Shown here one piece after another: positions 9,094 to 19,406 of a stretch of DNA of 64,000 bases (its first letter is position 1; the number at the start of each line of letters is the position of its first letter). The notes below the pieces were generated by a model that was not told where the DNA came from, made no database searches, and saw only the letters and a program-made list of their open reading frames with translations. This DNA is from Aspergillus flavus (taxonomy: Eukaryota > Ascomycota > Eurotiomycetes > Eurotiales > Aspergillaceae), in assembly GCF_009017415.1 (NCBI RefSeq), contig NC_092408.1, positions 1,736,001-1,800,000 on the forward strand, given 5' to 3'. The position numbers and the translations under genes were made by a program.

Positions 9094-11664
9094 ATGCCTC
9101 GTCTAGACGTCGAGAAGACCATCGAAGAACTCTCCCTAGGGGAGAAGGTCGCCTTGACGGCCGGTAAGTCAAAAACCCACGATCGCAAGAGAAAAGAAAT
9201 GCTAAGAATCCCAGGAATCGACTTCTGGCACACAGCTTCCGTGCCCCGCCTCAACATCCCAACTCTCCGCATGTCCGATGGCCCCAACGGCGTGCGCGGA
9301 ACTCGCTTCTTCAACGGCGTCCCAGCCGCATGTTTCCCTTGTGCCACGGCACTGGGCGCAACCTGGGACACCGAGCTGCTCCATGAGATTGGTCAATTGA
9401 TGGGAGAGGAATCCATTGCCAAGGGCTCGCACATTATTCTAGGCCCCACGATCAACACCCAGCGGTCTCCGCTCGGAGGTCGTGGATTCGAGTCCTTTGC
9501 TGAGGACGGTGTGCTCTCTGGACTCTTGGCCGGTTATATCTCCAAGGGTATTCAGGAGAAGGGCGTTGCGGCCACTCTGAAGCACTTTGTGTGCAATGAC
9601 CAGGAGCATCAGCGTATGGCTGTTGACAGCATTGTTACGCAGCGGGCTCTGCGCGAGATCTATTTGTTGCCGTTTCAATTGGCCATGAGGATTTGCAGGA
9701 CGGCTTGTGTTATGACAGCTTATAACAAGGTGAATGGAACGCACGTTAGTCAGAATAAGGAAATCATCACGGATATCTTGCGGAAGGAGTGGGGATGGGA
9801 TGGATTGGTTATGAGTGATTGGTTCGGTACCTACAGTACCAGTGATGCAATCAATGCTGGTTTGGACCTGGAGATGCCGGGCAAGACACGCTGGCGTGGA
9901 ACTGCTCTGGCGCATGCCGTTTCTTCGAACGAGGTCGCTGAGTTTGTCATGGATGAGCGTGTCCGCAATGTGTTGAACCTGGTTAACTTTGTGGATGGCC
10001 TGAACATCCCGGAGAACGCCCCGGAGAAGGCTCTCAACCGGCCACAGGACCAAGCTCTTCTCCGCCGTGCTGCGGCGGAGTCTGTCGTTCTCATGAAGAA
10101 CGAGGAAGACATCTTGCCCCTGAAGAAGGAGAAGTCTATCTTGGTTATTGGTCCTAACTCCAAGGTTGCGGCGTACTGCGGCGGTGGATCCGCGTCTTTG
10201 GATGCTTATTACACTGTCAACCCATTCGAGGGTGTCTCGGCTCAGAGCAAGGGTGAGGTCAAGTTCTCTCAAGGTGTCTATTCGCACAAGGACCTTCCTC
10301 TCCTTGGACCCCTGCTGAAGACCGCCGACGGCAAGACTGGTTTCTCATTCAAGGTATACAACGAGCACCCTTCCGAGTCTAACCGCGAACTTATCGAGCA
10401 GCTGCACCTGGTCTCGTCGAGCGGATTCCTAATGGACTATGTCAACCCCAAGATCAAGTCTCTCACCTACTACGTCGACATGGAGGGTCTCTTCACCCCC
10501 GAGGAAGACGGTGTCTACGACTTCGGTGTCACTGTTGTTGGCACCGGCCAACTGTTCATCGACGGCGAGCTCGTCGTTGACAACACCAAGAACCAGCGCC
10601 AGGGCTCCGCCTTCTTCGGCTCCGCTACCGTCGAAGAGAAGGGCTCCAAAGAACTCAAGGCCGGCCAAACATACAAGGTTCTCTTCCAGTTCGGCACAGC
10701 CCCTACCTCCGACCTCGACACCCGCGGCGTGGTAGTCTTCGGACCCGGTGGCTTCCGCTTCGGAGCCAGCCGTCGCGTCGGCCAGGAAGAGCTCATCTCC
10801 AACGCCGTCAAGCTCGCCTCCGAGGCCGAACAAGTAGTCGTCTTCGCCGGTCTGACTAGCGAATGGGAAACCGAGGGCTACGACCGCGACCACATGGACC
10901 TTCCCCCCGGCAGCGACGAGATGATCTCGCGCGTGCTGGACGTCAACCCGAACGCCGTCGTGGTCATTCAGAGCGGCACCCCAGTGACCATGCCATGGGC
11001 CAACAAGACCAAGGCTCTCCTACACGCCTGGTTCGGCGGTAACGAGTGCGGTAATGGTATCGCGGACGTGCTCTACGGCGACGTCAACCCCTCCGGCAAG
11101 CTGCCCATTACTTTCCCCGTACGTCTGCAGGACAACCCCAGCTACGTCAACTTTCGTTCCGAGCGCGGCCGTGTCCTCTACGGTGAAGACGTCTACGTCG
11201 GATACCGCTACTACGAAAAGGTCGATCTGGCCCCTCTCTTCCCCTTCGGCCACGGTCTCTCCTACACCACCTTCACCCGCTCCGACCTGACCCTCACCAC
11301 CACTCCCGAGAAGCCCCAGTACGAAGAAAGCGGCGAGCCCATCACCGCAACCGTCACGGTGACCAACACCGGCAAGGTCGCCGGTGCAGAGATCGTCCAG
11401 CTCTGGGTCGCTCCCCCGGCAACGGAAGTCAACCGTCCCGTCCGCGAACTCAAGGGATTCACTAAGGTCTTCCTGCAGCCTGGTGAGCAGAAGAAGGTCG
11501 AGATCGTCGTGGAGAAGAAGCTGGCGACGAGCTGGTTCGACGAGATGCGCGAGAAGTGGGCGTCCGAGAAGGGCGAGTATGGGGTTCTTGTTACTGGTAC
11601 TGGCGAGGGTGTTCTTAAGTCGTCCTTCAAGGTCGAGAAGACTCGCTACTGGTTGGGTCTGTGA
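9094..11664 (+). CDS. bglI: Beta-glucosidase I, GH3 with PA14 domain
   Basis: Exons 9094-9163 and 9215-11664 give 839 aa; the 51-nt intron (GTAAGT...CCCAG) rejoins ACG GCC G|GA as TAGIDFWHT. The GH3 N-terminal barrel spans about 1-300 with substrate loops [21 protein letters not shown] and [12 protein letters not shown]. The catalytic nucleophile is Asp225 in [10 protein letters not shown]. The second GH3 domain (from ~310) is interrupted by a PA14 domain at roughly 395-550, and a fibronectin-III-like domain closes the protein (~745-830). There is no signal peptide, so it is probably intracellular, hydrolysing terminal beta-glucosides or imported cello-oligosaccharides. Length and start match my memory of Aspergillus BglI. 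Confidence 0.93.
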   Translation: MPRLDVEKTIEELSLGEKVALTAGKSKTHDRKRKEMLRIPGIDFWHTASVPRLNIPTLRMSDGPNGVRGTRFFNGVPAACFPCATALGATWDTELLHEIGQLMGEESIAKGSHIILGPTINTQRSPLGGRGFESFAEDGVLSGLLAGYISKGIQEKGVAATLKHFVCNDQEHQRMAVDSIVTQRALREIYLLPFQLAMRICRTACVMTAYNKVNGTHVSQNKEIITDILRKEWGWDGLVMSDWFGTYSTSDAINAGLDLEMPGKTRWRGTALAHAVSSNEVAEFVMDERVRNVLNLVNFVDGLNIPENAPEKALNRPQDQALLRRAAAESVVLMKNEEDILPLKKEKSILVIGPNSKVAAYCGGGSASLDAYYTVNPFEGVSAQSKGEVKFSQGVYSHKDLPLLGPLLKTADGKTGFSFKVYNEHPSESNRELIEQLHLVSSSGFLMDYVNPKIKSLTYYVDMEGLFTPEEDGVYDFGVTVVGTGQLFIDGELVVDNTKNQRQGSAFFGSATVEEKGSKELKAGQTYKVLFQFGTAPTSDLDTRGVVVFGPGGFRFGASRRVGQEELISNAVKLASEAEQVVVFAGLTSEWETEGYDRDHMDLPPGSDEMISRVLDVNPNAVVVIQSGTPVTMPWANKTKALLHAWFGGNECGNGIADVLYGDVNPSGKLPITFPVRLQDNPSYVNFRSERGRVLYGEDVYVGYRYYEKVDLAPLFPFGHGLSYTTFTRSDLTLTTTPEKPQYEESGEPITATVTVTNTGKVAGAEIVQLWVAPPATEVNRPVRELKGFTKVFLQPGEQKKVEIVVEKKLATSWFDEMREKWASEKGEYGVLVTGTGEGVLKSSFKVEKTRYWLGL

Positions 11665-12013
11665 GTTGTGATTTGTATCTAGATGTGGATGTGGATAAAG
11701 TCGCTGGACGACGTTCTTTTTGTTACATACGCTTTATGGTTATGATTAGAAGCGGGGATTTAAATTGTATGCTTTATGATGTCTATTCTTAGCTATACGT
11801 CTCATATTCTCTGCGTACAGCCCGGCTCTCCGTGCACACAGCCTCAAGATATACTCTCTTGGCTTGAATGGCGCTAAGACTCTTCGCAGCGGAAACATAG
11901 ACCATCGGCACCAGCCCATCGTGGTAGAAGAACAGAATTCTCTCACCGTAAAGGATTTTGAAAGCAACACTGAAGCAGAACCCCTTTCTCCCACAAAATA
12001 CTCTCGAATCAAG
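11665..12013. other. Gap downstream of bglI
   Basis: This holds the bglI 3' untranslated region and about 250 bp before the profilin pseudogene. Open frames occur on both strands but none resembles a known protein. Confidence 0.4.
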
Positions 12014-12468
12014 GTGTCTTTTCAAAGTATGCGCTACATACCCTCCCACATAGCAGCTCTACAGTTACTAATAGCACTAGCCTATGTCGATGATAGTTTA
12101 CTCAGCAGCGGCAAAATTTCCCGCGCCGCCATATTAGGACAGCAGGGTCGTGTTTGGGGAATTAGCTCGGGCTACCAACTAAGCCTGCAACCATATTCAA
12201 GTACTCTGCCAATCCATTAAGCTTATCCGATTCTTACAGCTATCCACAGAGGAGCGGTATGCAGTAATTGATGCTTATAACAATCTAAAGCATACAATCA
12301 GCTCAGGCTTGAAACTTGCTGAAAAGAAGTTCTCCTGCCTTAAAGCTGATGGGCGCAGTATTTATCTTAAATCGGTGCGTGTCTGAATATGCCTCGCCGA
12401 TTGTAACCCAGGAGGCAATCCCACACGTGGAAGCCCTAGCTGATTATCTCATTGGTGTGAGTTACTGA
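12014..12468 (+). pseudogene. Profilin pseudogene
   Basis: This is a broken copy of the actin-binding protein profilin, with its introns still visible. The expected first exon (MSWQ) survives as GTG TCT TTT CAA at 12014, so the start ATG is lost. After an intron ending CACTAG comes AYVDDSLLSSGKISRAAILG and RVWGISSGYQ. The next donor has no GT or GC (CAA|CTAAGC), so it cannot splice. The following block TEERYAVIDAYNNLKHT...SGLKLAEKKF...LKADGRSIYLK matches the middle of profilin. A dozen or so residues of the expected KTKQ-type strand are then missing, before EYASPIV...HVEALADYLIGVSY and a stop at 12466-12468. Retained introns show DNA-level duplication rather than retroposition. A working profilin gene must exist elsewhere. 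Confidence 0.8.
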
Positions 12469-12714
12469 TGGGAACTACTTTGGCTATAAGAAACTACAGA
12501 TGTCTCCCCTGCAGCGGTTTCACCACCCTAGGTTATGGCAAGCTCCCAGCGCCCTCTATCTGAATCAGATATGCCAATCTTAGTCCATTAAGCCTCTACT
12601 ATCCTTGAGATATGGGTAATCCATCATCGTACTGAATTTATATAACAAACAGGTCTGCTAGGTCAGTTCTGTGACATCCCGTTGATGAACTTATAGAGGT
12701 CTATTAGCAGCTCA

Positions 12715-12826
12715 GCAGGAGGACGGTTCAATACACCAGCATCCCCACTGCTGCAATTCACTGCGTAGGCAGCGCATACGTCCATCCCACATCGTAGTCA
12801 TTAAGAATTCTCGATTCAATAGCCAT
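12715..12826 (-). pseudogene. Scrap of a nucleoside-phosphorylase (NLR-type) domain start
   Basis: Reading the minus strand from ATG 12826 gives MAIESRILNDYDVGWTYALP, then a stop within TQ*IAAVGML. The D-Y-x-V-G-W-x-x-A-L-P pattern is the hallmark start of the PNP_UDP domain found at the N-terminus of many fungal NLR/ankyrin proteins (usual form DYTVGWICALP). Nothing recognisable follows, so only a truncated remnant with a nonsense codon is present. The match is short. Confidence 0.35.
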
Positions 12827-14007
12827 CTTAGAGCTATCGTCAAAGCATGAGGTAGCTTGAAAGGTAGGACTTTTGAGAGGATGCAGTCGAATTCGGAAAG
12901 CATTAACTTTGACCGGGCACACTCAGACGAAAAGGCTTTTGCGGCGAAGTTCGATAAGCCCTTCTCTATTACAGTGACATCAGAGTTTAGGTATTCTTGA
13001 CGGGTCCTCGTCTTTGTTTTGTGCAAGCTGAAGGGGAGAGTAGATAAGCAAGCAGTTCCAGACTGGGCATGGGGTTTTGTTAATTAAAATGAATTTAATC
13101 ACTAAAACTTATAATTCTAGTAAGTAGGAACTAGGAATTGTTATCCTAGATTTGTAGTCATTCAATAGATTTATTAAAACGCGTTATGATAATTAATGTA
13201 ATTCATCACTATTTAAAGCTATACAGCCCCAAATAATAATTTTTTTCTAGAACTACCCACTTTGGAGCTGAAGGATCTTATATAATCATCTACTCATATC
13301 TTTTACACAGTATTCTGGCTAGAACATAAGGCCTAAACAGTATGCCGATACTTTTGTAGAAATAAGCAACACAATACATTTTCGATCCTGGTCCTTCTAT
13401 ATATTTCTGTCCTCAATCAGACTGTTAATGCTTCCGCTCCTCTTCCTTGAAACACGACCTAGTGTTGGTTATCAGTATACCTTCCATTAATAGTCCTGCT
13501 GGCAGCCCTAATTGGACCGGCCGAGAAACAGATCCACAGTAGATTTAGGTACTCTGGTAGGCCGCGGAAAGATCCTGTTGATCCCTGTGGAGCGATTCGC
13601 TTAGATCATGAGTGAAACTATCAGATCCACCATAGCAAGCGGTCCTATTAGACCTCGTATACAGTTGGCAAAACTTCGTAGAAGGAAATGATATGCAAAC
13701 GCACCCACAGAGATCTCTCGCGCCCTGCCATAGTGGGAAAGGAGTCATGCCGGTTTATGCTCAAAGCCCTCCGGGCTGCATGTTGAACGGAACAGGATCT
13801 GGATCCCCACACACCGCTACTATTTTTCAATCAACTGTGGTTGTTCCCTCGCAGTGCTTCCTGTCTGTGCCCTTTTAGTACTACTCTGTATATTAGGGCC
13901 TACTAAAACCTTGATATACATACTTCATTGCTAGCTTCTGGTGCTTCGTATTTCTCATATCTGCCACAAGCTTCTCTGGCGCCGCTTTGAAGTTCCCCTC
14001 AATACAA
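12827..14007. other. AT-rich intergenic region before the MurA gene
   Basis: About 1.2 kb with no gene. The part from about 13080 to 13400 is distinctly AT-rich compared with its neighbours, as in old, mutated repeat DNA. The last 100 bases act as leader for the MurA-like gene, where ACAAATGCC gives a good start context. Confidence 0.4.
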
Positions 14008-15270
14008 ATGCCAAGCGCTATCGCAATCGACGGTGGTCGAGATGTTACCGGAAATGTTCAAGTTTCCGGTTCAAAGAATGCCGGACTACCACTCATGGCG
14101 GCAACACTACTAGCGCCCGGGCCCAGTACGCTGCACGGCCTCCCACCAGTATCAGACATCAAGAACATGGGTTCGATCCTGCAATACCTTGGGGCCGATG
14201 TTTCTCAGGTTAGCGACAACTTTACAATTGACACCACAGATGTAACGTCTCGTTTTGTTCCTGCCCAGCTTACTGATAGCTTAAGAGCGTCGATATTATT
14301 TCTTGGCCCGCTCCTTGCTCGATTCGGACATGCCTGTTTAAGTTTTCCTGGGGGCTGTAGTATCGGCAATCGTCCAGTTGAAGAACACATCAACGGCCTC
14401 AGGAAGCTTGGGGCTTGTATTACAGTAACAGACACGTATATTGAGGCTCATGCGTCTCAGTTACAAGGAGCAACTATTGATATGCAGACGCCCTCGGTGA
14501 CTGGAACGATGAATCTCATCATGGCCGCTTGTTTGGCTCGCGGCGTGACACATATCCATAACGCAGCCCGTGAACCGGAAGTGGGTGACTTGATTAACTT
14601 CCTGGTCCTCATGGGAGTAGACATTCATGGCGCGGGGACGGACCAACTTGTCATCCATGGTCGTCATAGTACGCCTCTATCTCCTTGTCAGTACGAAGTC
14701 ATGGAAGATAGGATAGAGGTGGGCACGTTTTTAATCCTAGGGGCCATATGTGGGAACCCTCTTACGGTATATCCCTGTCATCCTGAGCAGCATGTAATGT
14801 TGATCAAGAATCTGAAAGCAGTGGGCGCTCGTGTTGATATATCAGATGATTCTGTAACAGTCTGGAAGGCCAAACAACCCTTGGCTGTGGATATTATCAC
14901 TGGACCCTATCCTGCTTTTCCAACGGACTTACAGCCTCAGTTTATGGTGTTGCTTTGCTTAGCTCAAGGCACAAGTCATGTTACTGAGTCTGTTTTTGAG
15001 AGAAGATTTAGCCAATGCTTTGGTCTCCGGGCTATGGGGGCAGGGATACGCGTTTGTGAACGGACGGCAATAATTAGTGGAGTTGAGAAGCTGTCTGGGG
15101 CACTCGTGTCTGGTTCGGATCTGAGAGCTACTGCTAGCCTGATTCTTGCAGCAGTGGTTGGGAGAGGAAGGTCCGTGGTTGGCGGTATAAAGTATCTGGA
15201 CAGGGGTTATTACCATCTGGAAAGAAAACTCGCAAAGATCGGTGTCGCTGTTGAACGGTTACATATATAA
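14008..15270 (+). CDS. MurA-type UDP-N-acetylglucosamine enolpyruvyl transferase, bacterial-like
   Basis: An intronless 420-aa protein, the usual bacterial MurA length, starts at ATG 14008 (an upstream in-frame TTG at 13987 is rejected). The family transfers enolpyruvate from PEP to UDP-GlcNAc, the first committed step of peptidoglycan synthesis. All diagnostic residues are present: Lys23 in VSGSKNAGLP (E. coli Lys22), Cys117 in FPGGCSIGNRPVEEHI (Cys115, the residue fosfomycin alkylates), Arg122 (Arg120), Asp307 in PAFPTDLQPQF (Asp305) and Arg399 in YLDRGYYHLERK (Arg397). The two-domain inside-out barrel repeats run the full length. Fungi make no peptidoglycan, so the role must differ; NikO/PolA relatives act on UMP in nucleoside antibiotic pathways. 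Intronless structure and bacterial likeness suggest horizontal transfer. It is followed by a monooxygenase fragment on the same strand. Confidence 0.93.
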   Translation: MPSAIAIDGGRDVTGNVQVSGSKNAGLPLMAATLLAPGPSTLHGLPPVSDIKNMGSILQYLGADVSQVSDNFTIDTTDVTSRFVPAQLTDSLRASILFLGPLLARFGHACLSFPGGCSIGNRPVEEHINGLRKLGACITVTDTYIEAHASQLQGATIDMQTPSVTGTMNLIMAACLARGVTHIHNAAREPEVGDLINFLVLMGVDIHGAGTDQLVIHGRHSTPLSPCQYEVMEDRIEVGTFLILGAICGNPLTVYPCHPEQHVMLIKNLKAVGARVDISDDSVTVWKAKQPLAVDIITGPYPAFPTDLQPQFMVLLCLAQGTSHVTESVFERRFSQCFGLRAMGAGIRVCERTAIISGVEKLSGALVSGSDLRATASLILAAVVGRGRSVVGGIKYLDRGYYHLERKLAKIGVAVERLHI

Positions 15271-15675
15271 GTGAAACTAGGGAGATTATAGATGCCCGGG
15301 GCTTTGTCCAGGGACTCTGCAACCAGTTTAGCCTTCTTGTTTATAGGTGACTCTGTCATCGGTAGTTGATATCTGGTTCAAGTAGTTCTCGTGCGGTATC
15401 ATTAGAATAATGACCAAGAATTTAGAATCAATCGGCCCCATAATAAAAGCCAAAAAGGAATCAGTATAGCTCCATCGAGCTCACAAAGCACAAATATTCA
15501 ACCCAGCCTACTTTTACCTATGCAATGCTATCGTTGATATTATAAAGGTCGGCTTCAGGAATCAGGCCCTAGAAGGCTTTGTGCCTTACCCAGGGGAAAC
15601 GGTTGCTCATGCTTTTGACCCATGCTTCGCCAACACAGACTCATTATTCTTTCATCAAATATCTGACGCCATTGA
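15271..15675. other. Gap between MurA-like gene and monooxygenase remnant
   Basis: About 400 bp without a gene. If the monooxygenase were intact, its FAD-binding N-terminal half should lie here and upstream; no GxGxxG motif is found in any frame I read, consistent with loss of that half. Confidence 0.4.
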
Positions 15676-16614
15676 TATGCCACCAATTTAGTCTACACCT
15701 ACAACGCCATCGTGGCCCAATGTCCACCAGTTCCCGGATTGCGTCCCCACGACATGCATTCAATTTCGAACGACCGTTTCTCGTTCCTGCTCCTCTGTCA
15801 GCCGACATTCATTTCCTACATCGCATACTGCAAGCTCCCTAAAGACAAGCAGTGCGTATGGCCCAATCGCGTGCGATTTACCGATGACGACATGGAGGCC
15901 CTGGCGCGCAAGCTAGCCGACTATCCAATCTGCGAGTCGGTGGTCTTCGGGGAACTGTGGCGAACCCGCACCAAGGCCCAGCTGATCTCCCTGGAAGAAG
16001 GCGCTCTCGACCACTGGTTCTTTGGCCGGACGGTAATGGCTGGCGACGCAATCCACAAGGGGACCACCAACTCGGCGCTGGGCGGCTGCACGGCAATGGA
16101 AGACGGCGTAGCAATCACCAACCAACTCCATCAACTGTTGAACCGACACCGAAACAAGAAACCCTCGACTGTGGAAATCAGTGCCGCCATGCAGGAGTAC
16201 CAGGACTCGCGACTAGACCGCGTTAAAACCATTGTCAAAGCCGGCGGCGATCTCACGCGTCTACAGGCCTTTGACGGATGGTACTTTTACATTATGCAGC
16301 GCTGGCTCACTCCGTGGATCGGCCTGGATACGCTAGCAATCAATATAGCCAAGCTTGCCGGTGCTGGCACGAAGTTGAGCTTTGTCGACTTTCCAGAGCA
16401 GAAGGGGCTTCTGGGATGGCAGGATACCATCGCGGTAGAGGCAAGGAAGAACGAGCAGAGGAAGCTACCAAAGAGGTGGTGGTACTGGACCGGGGATCTG
16501 CAGCAGATTTGGCCCTTGTTGGTGGGATTTTTCCTGTGCTTTAGTTCGACGCTGTTGTGGTTCTTGCCTAGGGACCCCCATCATGTGTGGTCTGGGATTG
16601 AGGCGGCTCATTGA
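15676..16614 (+). pseudogene. PaxM-like FAD-dependent monooxygenase, 5'-truncated
   Basis: The frame opens right after TGA 15673-15675 and reads to TGA 16612-16614. It contains the C-terminal half of a fungal class A flavin monooxygenase of the PaxM/meroterpenoid epoxidase type. Seen are HDMHSISNDRFSFL, then ESVVFGELWRTRTKAQLISL, the FAD-ribityl motif MAGDAIHKGTTNSALGG, a helical region and a final membrane anchor (VGFFLCFSSTLLWFLP). The N-terminal Rossmann GxGxxG and DG motifs are missing, so no functional enzyme can be made. The first ATG (15754) would give only about 286 aa. In intact relatives the enzyme epoxidises prenylated indoles or polyketides at the ER membrane. It may be the relic of a terpenoid cluster. 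Confidence 0.75.
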
Positions 16615-17134
16615 TTAGCTACCCATGGAGGACTACGTAGGCGAAAAAGGAGGGAAATCTCAAGATCCTGTATCACCCCAAGCGTCTACAAGCTCACAGA
16701 GACAATCACCATGAGTTACTGAGCTAAGGAAAGAGCTTAACTCTGGTGATACGTATTCCAGTAGTAGAACAATTCCGATCAATCGAGACGAGTTACGAGA
16801 AAACATGCCTACCCTCATCATATGCACTGCTCGCCTACTAAAGCTGGAAGGGTAGTGGTGAAGACCATAGACTTTGCTATATGTCGTCGGTGGTTCGCAT
16901 CTATCAGCAAGAAATGATCGCTAAATTCTATATGTAGCTTCATATCTAATGTGAAATCTGAATACAAGTCTTAGGTCCCATTGTTACCGGTGCGCTTTGT
17001 CTGTGATGCCTCGATCAGGAGATACCTTGGAGTCTGACCATTCAAGCTTGGGTTATACTTGGCCAAAGAGAAGACCATTTAAGCCATGTCCAAGGATAAC
17101 ATATTCCACTCAAAGCAAATCAAGGGACATTAGA
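16615..17134. other. Convergent 3' region
   Basis: About 520 bp between the ends of the monooxygenase remnant (plus) and the Zn2Cys6 regulator (minus). No coding signal was seen. Confidence 0.45.
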
Positions 17135-19406
17135 TCATTCCCCGGGGCGGGACTCGTGCTGTTGCTCATCCCATTTTGCCAAGGCAGCCACCGCAGCCCT
17201 GCTTGCTTGGTGCCAATACCCATCAGCTTCCTCAACATGGTCCAGAGCGGCGCATAACAAGCGCAGAGAGTCCACGATGCCGATGGGAGTCGTGTCACCA
17301 TTGGCTAAACTGCGACTCAGGGCAATTAGGCTCATAGAAATGGGCCAGCCAATAAACGTCGCCTGAAGGGTGAAGTGATCACGCTAAAACAAAAGAAGTC
17401 AGATGAGGCTCATGGGAAGCAGAGTATGGAGAGAGATGAAAGATTTACCTCCGACCGCTGAACAGGCCAATTCATGCGAATAGCTCCGAGAATCTTGAAT
17501 GCCGCGGCAGTACTACACTTGCGACTTTCAGCTGCAACAAGCTTGGGTAGATCTTGCTCTTCAACTTTACGTATCGCTGCCTCGTGGAGGTTAATGTGTG
17601 TTGCGCATAGGTTGAGGTGTAGTGAAAACGCCAGCGGATCTTCACGGACGGCTTTAGCAGTCAGGTATCGTTGGAAAATGGCGGTGTAGTCATTGATTGT
17701 CTTAACTAGACGGTAATGTCGGTCCCAAAACCCAGAGTCGCTAGCACTGCGAGAGAGGATACTGACGTGCTCAAAGCAGAGGCGGGCCAGCTTCACCATG
17801 ATGGTCACCGCAGCATAGGAGGTCAGGTAGCCAACTCCGGTGAGTTTTGTAGAGTCGCTGATAAAGGGCATTGGGCTAGGCAGAAATGTCTCGCTAAGCT
17901 CACCGGGCGACGGGAGAAAGATACACAGGTTGTCCTCTTCTAGAGTGCAAGGCCGACCAATGCGGACGCTCCCATAGCTTTCGAATATATATAAAGACCA
18001 GAAAGAACGACGAGTCTCCTCCAGCGAGGCCGGATCGAGCGTATCGCAGGCTAATCCTGTTTCGGTGGCATCCTGTTGAGACCCTGTGCGCTGCTGTCGA
18101 GCCGTATCACCGCTATCTATGCGATGCAGGTTGAGGATTTGTGCAAGCGTAACAGCACGGCCGAGGGTCATCCACGCGCGGACAAAGTGCTTTTTCGTCA
18201 ATTCGTAGCGAACAATGAATAATAATGCTTGAAATGAATTTAAACTCATGATATACGTCTCGTCATCATCGCGCTCACAGAGTTCGATGTATTTGCGCGC
18301 ATTGCTATAACAGGATGATTGTAGATGGGCGTATTCTGGGGCGATTGTTGCGCCGATCAGGGCCACAGCGTAGCTTAACCCCCTGATTCGGGGGGAGTCT
18401 GGATCATGGGTCCATTCTCGGTGAAATCGCGATTGATTTAAGATTGGTAAAACCGGATAGAAAACATCGAAGTACTTATGGTGTCTGTGTCAATTGGTCA
18501 GTTGCTTTGTCCTTCATACAAGGAAGCAATGGGAATACGTTACAAGGCGGCAAGATCTGACGGTGAAATCGGCTCTTCTAGTCCATGAGTTGAGGCGAAG
18601 AGAGAGCTTTCGAAAGCAGGAGCAACCGAGCCACCGCTCCCAGTGGTAAGATAGCCACTCTCGAACGGAGTTGGAAGATGAGGAGTATCACCTGGCAGGA
18701 TTGGAAGAGCGTCAGGAGTCAAAGCCGGATCCATTACTTCCCAAAAATCGGGAATGTCCTCCGTCAGGTTTGCTAACATGTCAAACCCCTCAAACGCACG
18801 ACCCATTGGTGGAGTGACATGGCTCTGGAGCCGCTGCTTTAGTCGCTCATGGTCACTTAACCGCTCCGAAGGCGTCATCAATGGCCAAGATAAGTCTACC
18901 TGGGGGGTAATCGGCCGAGCAGTGGTAGTGGTGGATGCTGTCGAGGATGTTATCCGCAGTATGGCTTCTGCATGCGCTGAGACCACCGACAAGGATCAGT
19001 GAGAGCCCGAGATATTCAACCAACAACATGTGATCCTGGGGCAGTATTTACCTAATCGGTTCTGCAACTCACATAGTTGGCGTGGCATATCCGCTTGAGC
19101 TGCACGATATCGCCTCCGTCCCTGATAGCTGCAGTCGTAGCCAAGCCGCGCACAGCGGCCACATTTGGGATCCCCCCGGTCACAGCGGACCTTTCCTGTG
19201 GATAAGAGTCAACACGGTACTTTGTTTGTTGTTCAGGGGAGGTTCTACGTGCGTTCTCTACAAATGTCACAGGCTAATCTTCCAGAGGTCTGCGGCGCGC
19301 GTTCTCTCTTGGTGATGGAAGAAGATTGCGATTTGCGCTGGTCGCCGCCACGGTCCTCCATAGAAGCCGCGCTGGAGTCTGATCCGTCGGCCGCACGATG
19401 AAGCAT
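17135..19406 (-). CDS. Zn2Cys6 transcription factor with fungal_trans domain
   Basis: Five exons on the minus strand: 19406-19253, 19195-19052, 18976-18544, 18484-17449 and 17383-17135, giving 671 aa with consistent phase. The binuclear zinc cluster has canonical spacing: Cys46, 49, 56, 63, 66, 73 (ACDICRE|RKVRCDRGDPKCGRCARLGYDC). The first intron has a GC donor (GAAC|GCACGT) and CACAG acceptor. No GT donor I tested keeps frame, and GC-AG splicing restores the finger perfectly. The fungal_trans domain (PF04082) is seen in residues about 245-560, with KYIELCERDDDETYIMSL and LEETRRSFWSLYIFESY. It shares a 1.07-kb divergent promoter region with the MFS transporter and may control it and the MurA-like gene. 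If the GC donor is not used, the gene is a recent pseudogene. Confidence 0.8.

Noticed and set aside
10429..10893. Long antisense frames inside bglI
   Set aside because: They are shadows caused by the strong codon bias of the GH3 gene; no independent motif or start signals.
13987..14007. Start of the MurA-like protein seven codons further upstream
   Set aside because: That codon is TTG; the first ATG at 14008 has a good context and gives the normal MurA length and N-terminus.
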